Source of the DNA: Hydrogenophaga crassostreae
GTDB taxonomy: Bacteria; Pseudomonadota; Gammaproteobacteria; Burkholderiales; Burkholderiaceae_C
Assembly: GCF_001761385.1 (NCBI RefSeq)
Contig: NZ_CP017476.1
Location: forward strand, 4,267,501-4,331,500
DNA length: 64,000 nucleotides
Reading direction: 5' to 3'
A program made the position numbers and the translations under genes. The notes beneath the pieces were generated by a model that was not told where the DNA came from, made no database searches, and saw only the letters and a program-made list of their open reading frames with translations. This document shows, in pieces, positions 1-8,134 of this stretch. Position 1 is the first letter of the stretch. Every line of letters begins with the position of its first letter.

Positions 1-1208
1 GTCGATGCAACACACTAACCACCGCTTAGGCGGAATGAGTGTTGCAGATGAAACAGCGGCCACGGATCTACTACTCGGACAGCCAGAAGGCCTTGATGTG
101 GGAGCATTGGAAACAAGGCTGGACGCTTCATGAGATCGGAAAGCTCTTCGATCGTGCCCATACGTCGGTGCTCAAAATAATTGCGGAGACAGGTGGATTC
201 CGGCCGGCACAGCGATTGCGTGCATCAAGAGCATTGACTCTGGCGGAGCGCGAGGAGATCTCGCGAGCGATGGTGGCAGGCCAATCGATTCGATCAACAG
301 CAGCGCGTTTAGGGCGTGCACCATCGACGATCGGCCGGGAAATCAAGCGCAATGGAGGCAGTGAGGGCTACCGTGCAAATCAGGCCGATGAAGCGGCTTG
401 GAAGCGAGCGCGGCGCCCAAAGCGCTGCAAGTTGGTTGAGTACCGTGCCTTGGCTCGAATCGTTGCTGATAAGTTGCGCATGCTCTGGTCGCCGGAACAA
501 ATCGCAGGTTGGCTAAAGCATACTTATCCGAGCGACGAGAGCCATCACGTGTCACACGAAACCATCTACCGCAGTCTGTTCATTCAAGCGCGTGGCGCCT
601 TGAAGAAGGAGTTGCTGGAGCACCTGAGACGTACCCGCAGGATGCGTCGATCTCGTCACTACACGCAGAAGACCGCAATTCACGGACGGATCGTGGATGC
701 TGTTTCGATCAGCGAGCGGCCTGCTTGCGTCGAAGACCGTGCGGTGCCAGGCCACTGGGAGGGAGACCTGGTGTTTGGCAATGGCAAGAGCCAGATCGCG
801 ACGTTGGTCGAGCGTCAAACGCGATGCGTGATGTTGGTGAAGCTGGATGGCAAGGACTCGCAGACGGTCGTCAACGCGCTCATCAAGAACGCCCGAAAAC
901 TGCCGCAAGAGCTCTACAAATCATTGACCTGGGATAGAGGCACGGAGATGCATGCGCACAAGCAATTCACCATGGCGACCGACATCCAGGTCTACTTCTG
1001 TGATCCAAAAAGTCCTTGGCAACGCGGAAGCAACGAGAACACGAATGGGCTGCTCAGGCAGTACCTGCCCAAGGGTATGGATATCTCGGGTTTCTCACAG
1101 CTGCAGCTCAACGCAATCGCGAGACAATTGAACGAGAGGCCGCGCAAGACGCTCGGCTTCCATACACCCGCTGAGATGTTCAGCGAATGTGTTGCGTTGA
1201 CCAGTTGA
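1..1208 (+). mobile_element. IS30-family insertion sequence, left tip outside the window
   Basis: The element is one transposase gene between imperfect terminal inverted repeats. Bases 1-14 (GTCGATGCAACACA) match the reverse complement of 1188-1201 at 12 of 14 positions. The transposase stop codon lies a few bases beyond the visible right-hand repeat. The repeat therefore probably extends outward, and the matching left tip lies upstream of base 1. Target-site duplications cannot be checked because the left flank is missing. Confidence 0.8.
39..1208 (+). CDS. IS30-family transposase
   Basis: This DDE transposase would catalyse movement of the surrounding element. The 389-residue protein has the family layout: N-terminal helix-turn-helix regions (about residues 5-110), then an integrase core. 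The core's acidic residues appear in HWEGDL (D about 243), TWDRGTE (D about 299) and WQRGSNENTNG (E about 333), followed by the typical GLLRQYLPKG. The frame is open throughout and the length is normal for IS30 (about 380 aa), so the gene looks intact. The start could be GTG at 39 or ATG at 48. The gene lies just beyond the 3' end of the hydrogenase cluster and on the opposite strand. Confidence 0.93.
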   Translation: MLQMKQRPRIYYSDSQKALMWEHWKQGWTLHEIGKLFDRAHTSVLKIIAETGGFRPAQRLRASRALTLAEREEISRAMVAGQSIRSTAARLGRAPSTIGREIKRNGGSEGYRANQADEAAWKRARRPKRCKLVEYRALARIVADKLRMLWSPEQIAGWLKHTYPSDESHHVSHETIYRSLFIQARGALKKELLEHLRRTRRMRRSRHYTQKTAIHGRIVDAVSISERPACVEDRAVPGHWEGDLVFGNGKSQIATLVERQTRCVMLVKLDGKDSQTVVNALIKNARKLPQELYKSLTWDRGTEMHAHKQFTMATDIQVYFCDPKSPWQRGSNENTNGLLRQYLPKGMDISGFSQLQLNAIARQLNERPRKTLGFHTPAEMFSECVALTS

Positions 1209-1450
1209 ATCCGCCCACCCGCACCGGTCACACGATTGAGGCCAGCCAGACAAGATCGCTGGAACGACAGCTCACAGTAAGGGTGGTCTGGAGCTCGCGA
1301 CCCATTCAGGGCATTCAGCTTTGCGGCTTGGGTGACAGCTTCTTCCAATTGGAGGCTTCCCAGCCTCAATGAAAAATCTGCCGCTCGCTCTCCAATCGGC
1401 CCTGAATTTGTAGAGTCCCGATCTATTGCTTCGGCCCTTTGATGTATGAA

Positions 1451-1509
1451 CCGTTCACCCTGAGCTTGTCGAAGGGTTGCAGTGGCTTGGACAAGCTCAG
1501 CCCGAACGG
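1451..1509. repeat. REP-like imperfect palindrome
   Basis: The arms 1451-1474 and 1486-1509 are imperfect inverted repeats (about 20 of 24 positions pair) around an 11-base loop. The core is TGAGCTTGTCGAAG. Palindromes with the core 'TTCGACAAGCTCA' are very common dispersed elements in proteobacterial genomes. The element lies in the 450-bp non-coding stretch between the IS30 element and the truncated gene at 1659. I see no gene in the rest of that stretch. Confidence 0.6.
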
Positions 1510-1658
1510 AGTGAATACTTCAGTGGGCCGGATCTATAGGCCCACTCTCCCCCTGATTTGCCGATCACTTCAAAGTTGCGACCTCATTCCGACCTAAGTC
1601 GAGGCCCATATTCCCCAAATTACGCAAATCTCTGCGTGACTTCTTCAGGAGAATTTTC

Positions 1659-1868
1659 ATGAAAACCAAAACATCGATTGCCATTGTTTCTGCATTGGTG
1701 CTTGCCACGACCGCCACCGCTTTTGCAGCCAAATCGACCGAAGCCGAGGCGCATACTTTGGATGAACGGACTTACGGCATAAAACCAGTCCAAGTTTCTA
1801 TCTGCACCCCCAGTTATAGAGCTCGGGGGGCAATATTCCATCGGCGCCAACACACCGTGTTTGGATGA
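1659..1868 (+). pseudogene. Truncated gene for a small exported protein (signal peptide remains)
   Basis: A strong Shine-Dalgarno AGGAG (about 1647-1651) precedes an ATG. The ATG opens a textbook Sec signal peptide: MKTKTS, a hydrophobic stretch IAIVSALVLATTATA, and a cleavage site near AFA-AK. About 20 plausible mature residues follow (KSTEAEAHTLDERTYG). The frame then runs into sequence shared with the transposase remnant on the other strand and stops at 1868. I read this as the 5' end of a small periplasmic protein gene cut by an insertion. The family cannot be identified from what remains. Confidence 0.5.
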
Positions 1869-1997
1869 CGTTTTGAGCCAGCCCTTGAGGGTGCCCAGAG
1901 GCATGTTCAGCTCTTCGGCCACATCATTCAGCGTGCGCTCACCGCGCTGCCTGGCCTTGCTCAGTGCCTGCTCTTTGACGTCAGGCGTTCTTCTCAT
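1800..1997 (-). pseudogene. Truncated transposase OrfA-like helix-turn-helix protein
   Basis: The first 45-50 residues (MRRTPDVKEQALSKARQRGE..., TLNDVAEELNMPLGTLKGWLK) match the small helix-turn-helix OrfA proteins of multi-ORF insertion sequences. The signature is the phrase 'PLGTLKGWLK'. After the motif the reading frame continues into unrelated sequence (to 1620) that overlaps the truncated gene at 1659 antisense. No catalytic transposase partner is visible, so this is a fragment. A further in-frame ATG lies at 2006. Confidence 0.55.
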
Positions 1998-2058
1998 TTT
2001 TTGCATTTGTTCTCGTCGCTCCGCTGCGGATCATCCGCTGGAAAATTGGAGGCGACAT

Positions 2059-2232
2059 CTATTCTGACGCGGGGGGCAGGCTTGGGCATTCTCTCCTCGA
2101 ACTGGACGGTAAACCGGGCATTTCATGGCGTGGTTCAGGTGTTCGGCCAACCCCGGATAGCAATGCGCGTTCCAGCAAATTTTTAGTGAGCAGCTTGAGA
2201 AGGCTGTCGATCAGTTCGTTCGTAACGGTCAT
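2059..2232 (-). pseudogene. Decayed IS256-family transposase N-terminus
   Basis: Read on the minus strand from ATG 2232, the frame gives MTVTNELIDSLLKLLTKNLLERAL. This resembles the opening of IS256/mutator-type transposases (a 'LLKxLTKxLxERAL' helix). Another frame just downstream reads LAEHLNHAMKCPV, like the 'EMxEHLGYxKH' that normally follows, so a frameshift has split the remnant. It stops after about 57 codons. I recognise nothing in the 220 bp between this fragment and hoxJ (2233-2450). Confidence 0.4.
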
Positions 2233-2450
2233 TTATTTGCAATTCCGTGGGACTGCAGGAATTCCCCTTCCAATTGACCGTTTACAGAAAAGCTCCTACC
2301 CTCTCCGGCTGAGAAGTACTGCGTGATCATCGGGATTGCAACGGTCCAAATTCTGGGCGTCAGTTCAAGCCCGGGACACTTCAAAAAGCTACTTCCGAAG
2401 TCTGCGGAGAGCTTGAGGACTCACCGTCTCAGCGACTTTAAAAAAGAAGC

Positions 2451-3833
2451 TTAGGATGCCGAGTCGAAACCCAAGCCGGTATATTTGTCGCAATGAATTG
2501 CTGGCAGCACCAAGCTAAGCTCTGCCCCACCTTGTTCTGAGTTAATAGCAGTGAGCGTCCCACCGTGCTGTTCGACAATGCCATAGCTGATCGACAGCCC
2601 TAAGCCTGTGCCTTTGCCGACGGGTTTGGTGGTGAAAAATGGATCAAAAATCCGCAACATATGCTCTGGCGCAATTCCCGGTCCGTCGTCGCGGACCGAG
2701 ACTCGAACGGTGTCATCTGTTGCCTGTGTCAGCCTTACCCAGACGCTAGCCGTGCCACCATCTCCTTGCCCGTCCACTGCGTCAAATGCATTTTGCAGCA
2801 AGTTCATCATCACCTGTTGAAGTTGCCCTGCACTGCCCAAAACGGTTACTGCTGTGCACGAGTCCCAATGCACCCGAGGCGGTTGCGATCGCCCTTTTTG
2901 CACCCAGTGTATGGCGCGATCAACTATCTCCACCAAGTTCACCGGCACGCGCTCCTCGGAATCCATGGCTGAGAAACGCTTCAATCCGTGCACGATATCG
3001 GCGGTGCGCTGAGCACCCTCTAACGTTCCTTCGATCAACGAAGGCAAATCGTTCAAGATGTGTTCGATACGCAATTGTTTGCGCAAAGCATGCAATTCGG
3101 GTTCTGTGGCTTGTGCATGCAGGGCCTCCATGTACGACCTCAGTCGGTCGCAATACTTGCGCAAGGCGTGCACATTGCCCAGTACGAAACTGATGGGATT
3201 GTTGAGCTCATGGGCCACACCGGCCACCAACTGCCCAAGCGAGGCCATCTTTTCCGAGTGAAGCAGTTGTTGCTGGGTGCGTTTCAGGGCATCGTGAGCA
3301 GCTCGCATCTCGTGGTACGCACGTTTGAGCTCTGCCGTTGGGCGTCCGACCCACACCGTGCCAACGCACCGCCCGTCGCTGCCCATGCGTGGTGTGCAAT
3401 TTGCATCTACTGACACGGCCTGACCCTGGGCGTCGAGCAAATTGAGCTCAATGACTTCGCCGGTGCGTGGCGCATCGGCGATGGCCGCTTTTGCCAGAGT
3501 CCTGCTGCTGTCGTCGGCCAACAGGCTGCCAATCTCTGAGCCGCGCAGCGCTGATTCGTCGCGCCCCACCAGTTCACATAACGCCGCGTTGACCTGCTCG
3601 ATCAATCCACTTGCATCACAGACCAGCAGCACATCGGACATCGATGTCAACACACTGAAGATGAATTGCTGCGACTGCTCCAGTTCGGAGTTCTTTTTCT
3701 CAAGCTCCACCTCGTCGTCGATGAGGCGCGTGTACACCTCATCCATCTTTTGGATCACGTCCATCCAAGTTGATTCGTCCACACCTTCCATGGGCGTCGT
3801 GGGCAGGGGACTGGGTGCTCTGGGCTTGCTCAT
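2451..3833 (-). CDS. hoxJ: H2-signal-transducing histidine kinase HoxJ
   Basis: HoxJ is the cytoplasmic kinase that receives the hydrogen signal from HoxBC and controls phosphorylation of HoxA. The 460-residue protein has an N-terminal coiled region (about 25-60), a PAS domain (about 57-165) that in the family docks the sensor hydrogenase, and a HisKA H-box GVAHELNNP (H208). Its HATPase domain has an N-box NLLQNAFD (about 345-352), a G1 box DDGPG and a G2 box GKGTGLGLS. ATG 3833 (MSKPRAP) is preferred over an in-frame ATG at 3920, which adds 29 uncharacteristic residues. In C. necator H16 the orthologue is known to be inactivated by a G422S substitution. Here the G-box glycines I can see are all present. 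It is the last gene of the cluster, 130 bp after hoxC. Confidence 0.9.
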   Translation of the reverse strand: MSKPRAPSPLPTTPMEGVDESTWMDVIQKMDEVYTRLIDDEVELEKKNSELEQSQQFIFSVLTSMSDVLLVCDASGLIEQVNAALCELVGRDESALRGSEIGSLLADDSSRTLAKAAIADAPRTGEVIELNLLDAQGQAVSVDANCTPRMGSDGRCVGTVWVGRPTAELKRAYHEMRAAHDALKRTQQQLLHSEKMASLGQLVAGVAHELNNPISFVLGNVHALRKYCDRLRSYMEALHAQATEPELHALRKQLRIEHILNDLPSLIEGTLEGAQRTADIVHGLKRFSAMDSEERVPVNLVEIVDRAIHWVQKGRSQPPRVHWDSCTAVTVLGSAGQLQQVMMNLLQNAFDAVDGQGDGGTASVWVRLTQATDDTVRVSVRDDGPGIAPEHMLRIFDPFFTTKPVGKGTGLGLSISYGIVEQHGGTLTAINSEQGGAELSLVLPAIHCDKYTGLGFDSAS

Positions 3834-3963
3834 ATCTGCTCTTCGCCAATAGAGAGACTCGACATGAAATGGTGCCAGACCCCCTTCACCCCGCCAACGG
3901 CCCTGATGGGCCGCTGGCATTGCCCACTAGGGAGGGGGGCGCGAAACGACGCTGGGGTGTTCA

Positions 3964-5424
3964 TCAATGGACGGTGCAGACCATGCAAGGATCAAAAGAG
4001 CGAACAATGTGTTGTACCGAAATGGGCGTTTTTTCGCCATCCAGCACAGATGCATTCACCAAGGCTTGCTCCAGCGCTCCGGGTGTACCCGCAGCATCGC
4101 GTGGTGAAAAATTCCAGCTGGTGGGGGCCACGATCTGGTAGTTGGCAATACGCCCGCGTTGCACCACGATCCAGTGCCCGAGACTGCCCCGAGCGGCTTC
4201 GCCCAAACCCACCCCACGTCCGTCTTCGGGCAGACTGGAGGGCACGCAAAAAGCCTCGCCGGGCCGTATGCCTTGAAGCCAGTCTTCGACCATAGGCACC
4301 ACGCGCGCCAATTCGATCAGGCGAGCCAACACACGGGTATAGACCGTGCCGCCATGGTGCGCCACAGCGTCTCGCACCAAAGACTGCCCCCCCGCCAATT
4401 GGCGCGCGATGGCCCCTGTCTCCACCACCTCGCCAGCCAAGCGTGGCGCCTTGTTCCATGTATAGGCACCCCGCTTGTCAGGTTCAGGGCGTGTGATGCC
4501 AGACAATGGGTGTAGGGGGCCTTTTCCGCCCTCCGCCAACCAGGCGTGGGTAGCGTCTTCCGTGATGGCTGCAGCGTCCAATACATCCAGCCGCGCCGAA
4601 TCCGCACGCCACACGCCGCCAGGCAAAGCCCAACTTCCGTCGGGCTGTGCATAAGCGCCATAGCTCAGATAGCGGCCCGGTCCCTGCCCCAATGACTGCA
4701 ATGACAGGTCGCGCACCAACGTCAGGAAAAAACGCAGGTCGCCTGCCAGCGGGTCTTGCGCGTGCCAGTTCCACAGTGCTTCTTCGTTGGGAAGCGAGGC
4801 CACCGCTTCCAGTGGAGCCGCGAAAAGCTGACGTTCCAGGAAACTGCGAAACTCGCGCACCTTGGCGAGCAGCCGCACGCGCTCGGCGCTATCAATGGCA
4901 CGGGTGGACCCGCCTGGCTCGATGGATTGGGTGTGTGGCCATTTGCCTCCCAGCGTGCCCATGATGGTGAGCCAGCGCTGACGTGCTGCCGTGGCTGCGC
5001 GCACCTGTTCGCCGTAATCGGGAGAAAACCGCCGCACCGCCTCGGCATGCCAGGCGTGGCCTGCGTACACCGGACGGGCAAAGTCGGGCATGAAGAACAG
5101 GTAGAAATGCGTCAGGTGGTCGGCCAGATTTTCATTGGAAAGGATCACGTTGGTCGCATGCTGACCGTTGGGTGGCATGGTGATGCCCCCCAAATCGGCC
5201 AGTGCGCGGGCCGAAGCCACCGACTGCGACACCGAGCAGATGCCGCAGATCCGCGGGACATAAACCAGCGCATCGTGTGGTTCCTTGCCTTGCAATATCT
5301 GCTCGAATCCACGGTACATCGTGGCATTGACTTGCGCCGAGCTCACGCGACCATCGGCGATATCGAGGGCGACCTCGAGATCGCCTTCGACTCGGTTGAA
5401 TGGGCCGACGAGCAGCCTGCTCAT
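3964..5424 (-). CDS. hoxC: Regulatory (H2-sensing) [NiFe] hydrogenase large subunit HoxC/HupV
   Basis: HoxC carries the NiFe centre of the cytoplasmic H2 sensor (group 2b) and pairs with HoxB. Both ligand motifs are present: RICGIC (C60, C63) and DPCMVC (C480, C483). The protein ends two residues after the last Cys, at ...CTVH. It therefore lacks the C-terminal peptide that maturation proteases remove from catalytic hydrogenases, a hallmark of H2 sensors. The start at 5424 (MSRLLVGPFNRVEGDLE, 486 aa) matches the family N-terminus and has a GAAGG just upstream. An upstream in-frame ATG at 5475 is less likely. Confidence 0.95.
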   Translation of the reverse strand: MSRLLVGPFNRVEGDLEVALDIADGRVSSAQVNATMYRGFEQILQGKEPHDALVYVPRICGICSVSQSVASARALADLGGITMPPNGQHATNVILSNENLADHLTHFYLFFMPDFARPVYAGHAWHAEAVRRFSPDYGEQVRAATAARQRWLTIMGTLGGKWPHTQSIEPGGSTRAIDSAERVRLLAKVREFRSFLERQLFAAPLEAVASLPNEEALWNWHAQDPLAGDLRFFLTLVRDLSLQSLGQGPGRYLSYGAYAQPDGSWALPGGVWRADSARLDVLDAAAITEDATHAWLAEGGKGPLHPLSGITRPEPDKRGAYTWNKAPRLAGEVVETGAIARQLAGGQSLVRDAVAHHGGTVYTRVLARLIELARVVPMVEDWLQGIRPGEAFCVPSSLPEDGRGVGLGEAARGSLGHWIVVQRGRIANYQIVAPTSWNFSPRDAAGTPGALEQALVNASVLDGEKTPISVQHIVRSFDPCMVCTVH

Positions 5425-5545
5425 GCCTTCTTGCCCCTGAATGGGTCCGTTCCACGAACACTGATCAAGCGGCATGGCCGGTCCGCAAGCGTTGGCCCCG
5501 TGAGTGGGTTGCGCGAAGCGCGTCGTATGTGCTTCATCATCTCTT

Positions 5546-6541
5546 TCATTTCAGACGCGTTTTGCGCACGGCCGGTCTGACCACCAAGTGGTCGGCTACG
5601 GCGTTGTTCTTGACGCGTTTGGGTGTTGCGCTCTTGGACAACGATGCCAGCGCCACGAACCAGGCCTTGGGCATGTCGGTGGGCAGGCCAATCGGGATCC
5701 CGGCGAGCTTGGGTGTTTCGTGAAACGGGTGACCGGGCTCCTGGAAGCCAGGTTCCGTGCAAGCGATGCAGGCGTAGCCGCCACGTGTGCAGCTGCCTTC
5801 GCCATTCCACAGTCGGATGTTGCAATCCGCATGCACTTGCGTGCCTTTGCAGCCCATGTGTTCCATCATGCAACCCAGATCAGAGGGCTTCTCCGCGCTG
5901 GCCTTGAATTCATAGTATTCGTTGCGGGTGCAGCCGTGGTGAACCAGCTGGTCGGCATAGGAACGCGGACGGTTCAGCGGGTCGAGGTCTTCGGCGTTGA
6001 AGGTGTTCGCGGCCAACGCCATAAGGGTGTCGGTGATCCAGCTCGGGTGCGTGGGGCAACCCGCCACATTGATCACTGGCAAGCCGCTGCCGCTGCGGAA
6101 CGCTGCACCGAGCAAGCCACCCAATTGATCGTCTTCGAATTGCAGACCGCAGGCGTCGGTGGGATTGTTGCCACCGGCGGTGATCCCGCCCCAGGCTGCA
6201 CAGCTGCCGACCGCCATCACGTGTTTTGCGCGCGCCGCGAGGCGCTTGACCCAATCGATCATGGGCAGGCCAGTGCCCGCCAGCATGTGGAACCGGCCGG
6301 TGCCGTTGGGGCCACGCAACAAGGATCCCTCCACACACAACACATCCAATAACGTGTTGCCTGCTGCAAGCGCGTCCAACAACTCGATCACCTCTTCGCC
6401 ACTGGCCAGCGACAATGAAGGGTGCCACAACAGTTGGATGCCGCCATCGCGCAAGTGGCCCTGAAAATCGGTGGTGTCGGCGCACAGCAGCGACATGCTG
6501 CAACCACCACAGCCGCCGGACTGTAGCCAGAGGACGTTCAT
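5546..6541 (-). CDS. hoxB: Regulatory hydrogenase small subunit HoxB/HupU
   Basis: HoxB is the iron-sulfur subunit of the H2 sensor and passes the signal to HoxJ. The 331-residue protein begins directly with MNVLWLQSGGCGGCSMSLLC and has no Tat signal peptide, as expected for a cytoplasmic sensor. Further cluster ligands are visible in AVGSCAAWGG, VAGCPTHP, NGEGSCTRGG and YACIACTEPGF. Only the ordinary four-Cys proximal site is present, without the two extra Cys seen in HoxK of this cluster. A C-terminal extension (about residues 285-331) corresponds to the part reported in C. necator to mediate HoxJ docking. The start overlaps the hoxA stop by 4 bp. Confidence 0.95.
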   Translation of the reverse strand: MNVLWLQSGGCGGCSMSLLCADTTDFQGHLRDGGIQLLWHPSLSLASGEEVIELLDALAAGNTLLDVLCVEGSLLRGPNGTGRFHMLAGTGLPMIDWVKRLAARAKHVMAVGSCAAWGGITAGGNNPTDACGLQFEDDQLGGLLGAAFRSGSGLPVINVAGCPTHPSWITDTLMALAANTFNAEDLDPLNRPRSYADQLVHHGCTRNEYYEFKASAEKPSDLGCMMEHMGCKGTQVHADCNIRLWNGEGSCTRGGYACIACTEPGFQEPGHPFHETPKLAGIPIGLPTDMPKAWFVALASLSKSATPKRVKNNAVADHLVVRPAVRKTRLK

Positions 6542-7998
6542 TTTGACTCCAGTTGAAAGCGCTGCATCTTGGCCCGCAGGCCCACACGCGAGAGGCCGAG
6601 CTCTTGTGCGACACGGGTTTTGTTCCAGCGGTGGCGCAACAAGGTTTCGCGCAACACCATGGCCTCGATCACCTGCAGTCGCTCTGCCAAGGTGCCACTT
6701 TTTGGCACTGCGGCGACCAGATCATCGGCGGCACCATCGGAGCGGCCTTGGAGCACCCGGCTGGAAAATGCAGAAGCGCCCAACTGCGGACCGTCGTTCA
6801 GCGCAAGCGCACGCGCGATCTCGTTGCGCAGTTCGCGGATGTTGCCCGGCCAGCCGTAGCCCAACAAACATGCCAGAGTGTCGTCAGGCAGATGGGCGCC
6901 TGGGTGCCCGAGTTCGGCAGCGACATTCTGCACGAGTTGGCGCGCAATCGGGACGATGTCAGCCACTCGCTCCCTCAGCGGTGGCACCGTGAGTGTGACC
7001 CCGGCGATGCGGTAATACAGATCTTCGCGAAACAGGCCGTCGCGAACACGCTCCTCCAAGTGGCGGTGGGTGGCAGCGATCACACGCACATTCACAGGCA
7101 CTGGACGGGCGCCGCCCACAGGCCGCACCTCGCCTTCTTGCAGGACGCGCAGCAGCTTGACTTGAAAGGCAGGTGAGGTTTCGCCAATTTCGTCGAGGAA
7201 CACGGTGCCGCCGGTGCCACGCTGGAACAAGCCAAGATGGTCCTCATAGGCGCCGGTGAATGCGCCGCGCTTGTGGCCAAAGAGCTCGGACTCCAGCAGG
7301 TTGTCGGGAATGGCAGCGCAGTTTTCTACGACGAAAGGACCTGTCTGACGTGGAGACGCGTAGTGCATGGCGCGCGCCAGCAGCTCTTTTCCGGTGCCTG
7401 ATTCACCCAGAACCAATACCGAAATGTCGTAGCGAGCCACCCGCTCAGCCATGGTGCAAACGCCCTCCAGTGGACTGCCCTGGGCGCGCACGATTCGATC
7501 GAAGCCAAAGCTGCTGCGGGCCTGGACCACCTGAGAAGTGGTGCGCTGGCGCAAGACAACTGTGCTGGTGCGCAACTCCAGGTCGAGACGACTGGTCTGG
7601 CGTTGCAGGGTCTGGGCTTCGACTGCATTGCGCACCGAATCCAGCAAATGGTCGGGGGACCAGGGTTTTAGGATGTATTGGTAGACACCTGCTTCGTTGA
7701 TGCCGGCAATGATGTCCTCGGAATCGGTGTAGCCCGAGATCACGATGCGCACCACTTCGGGCCATCGCTCGCGCACTTGCTTGAGGAAATTCACGCCGGT
7801 CTGCCCGGGCATGCGTTGGTCACACAGGATGACGCTCACTGCCTGCCGTTCCAGCAAGCCACGGGCCTCCTCGGCGCTGCTCGCCGTGAACACCGTGAAA
7901 TCTTCATCCAGCGTGCGCCGGATAGCGTCCAGCGAACGCACTTCATCGTCCACCACCAGCACCGTGGGCAGGAGATCAAGGTGCGGCGGATGGGTCAT
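6538..7998 (-). CDS. hoxA: NtrC-family sigma54 activator HoxA of hydrogenase genes
   Basis: HoxA is the response regulator that drives hydrogenase transcription with sigma54 RNA polymerase. In the 486-residue protein I see a receiver domain (acidic pocket DD17-18, phospho-acceptor D60 in LCDQRMP, K111), a linker, and an AAA+ domain with Walker A GESGTGKE (about 198-205). It also has the sigma54-contacting GAFTGA loop (245-250), Walker B VFLDEIGE, and a C-terminal Fis-type helix-turn-helix (RWNKTRVAQELGLSRVGLR). ATG 7998 (MTHPPHLD) is chosen over an ORF start at 8208 that would run back into hypX. In the C. necator system the non-phosphorylated form is the activator. Confidence 0.95.
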   Translation of the reverse strand: MTHPPHLDLLPTVLVVDDEVRSLDAIRRTLDEDFTVFTASSAEEARGLLERQAVSVILCDQRMPGQTGVNFLKQVRERWPEVVRIVISGYTDSEDIIAGINEAGVYQYILKPWSPDHLLDSVRNAVEAQTLQRQTSRLDLELRTSTVVLRQRTTSQVVQARSSFGFDRIVRAQGSPLEGVCTMAERVARYDISVLVLGESGTGKELLARAMHYASPRQTGPFVVENCAAIPDNLLESELFGHKRGAFTGAYEDHLGLFQRGTGGTVFLDEIGETSPAFQVKLLRVLQEGEVRPVGGARPVPVNVRVIAATHRHLEERVRDGLFREDLYYRIAGVTLTVPPLRERVADIVPIARQLVQNVAAELGHPGAHLPDDTLACLLGYGWPGNIRELRNEIARALALNDGPQLGASAFSSRVLQGRSDGAADDLVAAVPKSGTLAERLQVIEAMVLRETLLRHRWNKTRVAQELGLSRVGLRAKMQRFQLESK

Positions 7999-8134
7999 GG
8001 CGCAACGTGCTCCGCACGCAAGACCTGGTACAAAGTGCTTGGCCCACAAACACGGCGAAAGAGGCCTCCCCGGGTCGCAGCTGTTGCCAACTTGCGGGGG
8101 TATACGGCTCTCAGTGAACAAACAAAGGATGTGC

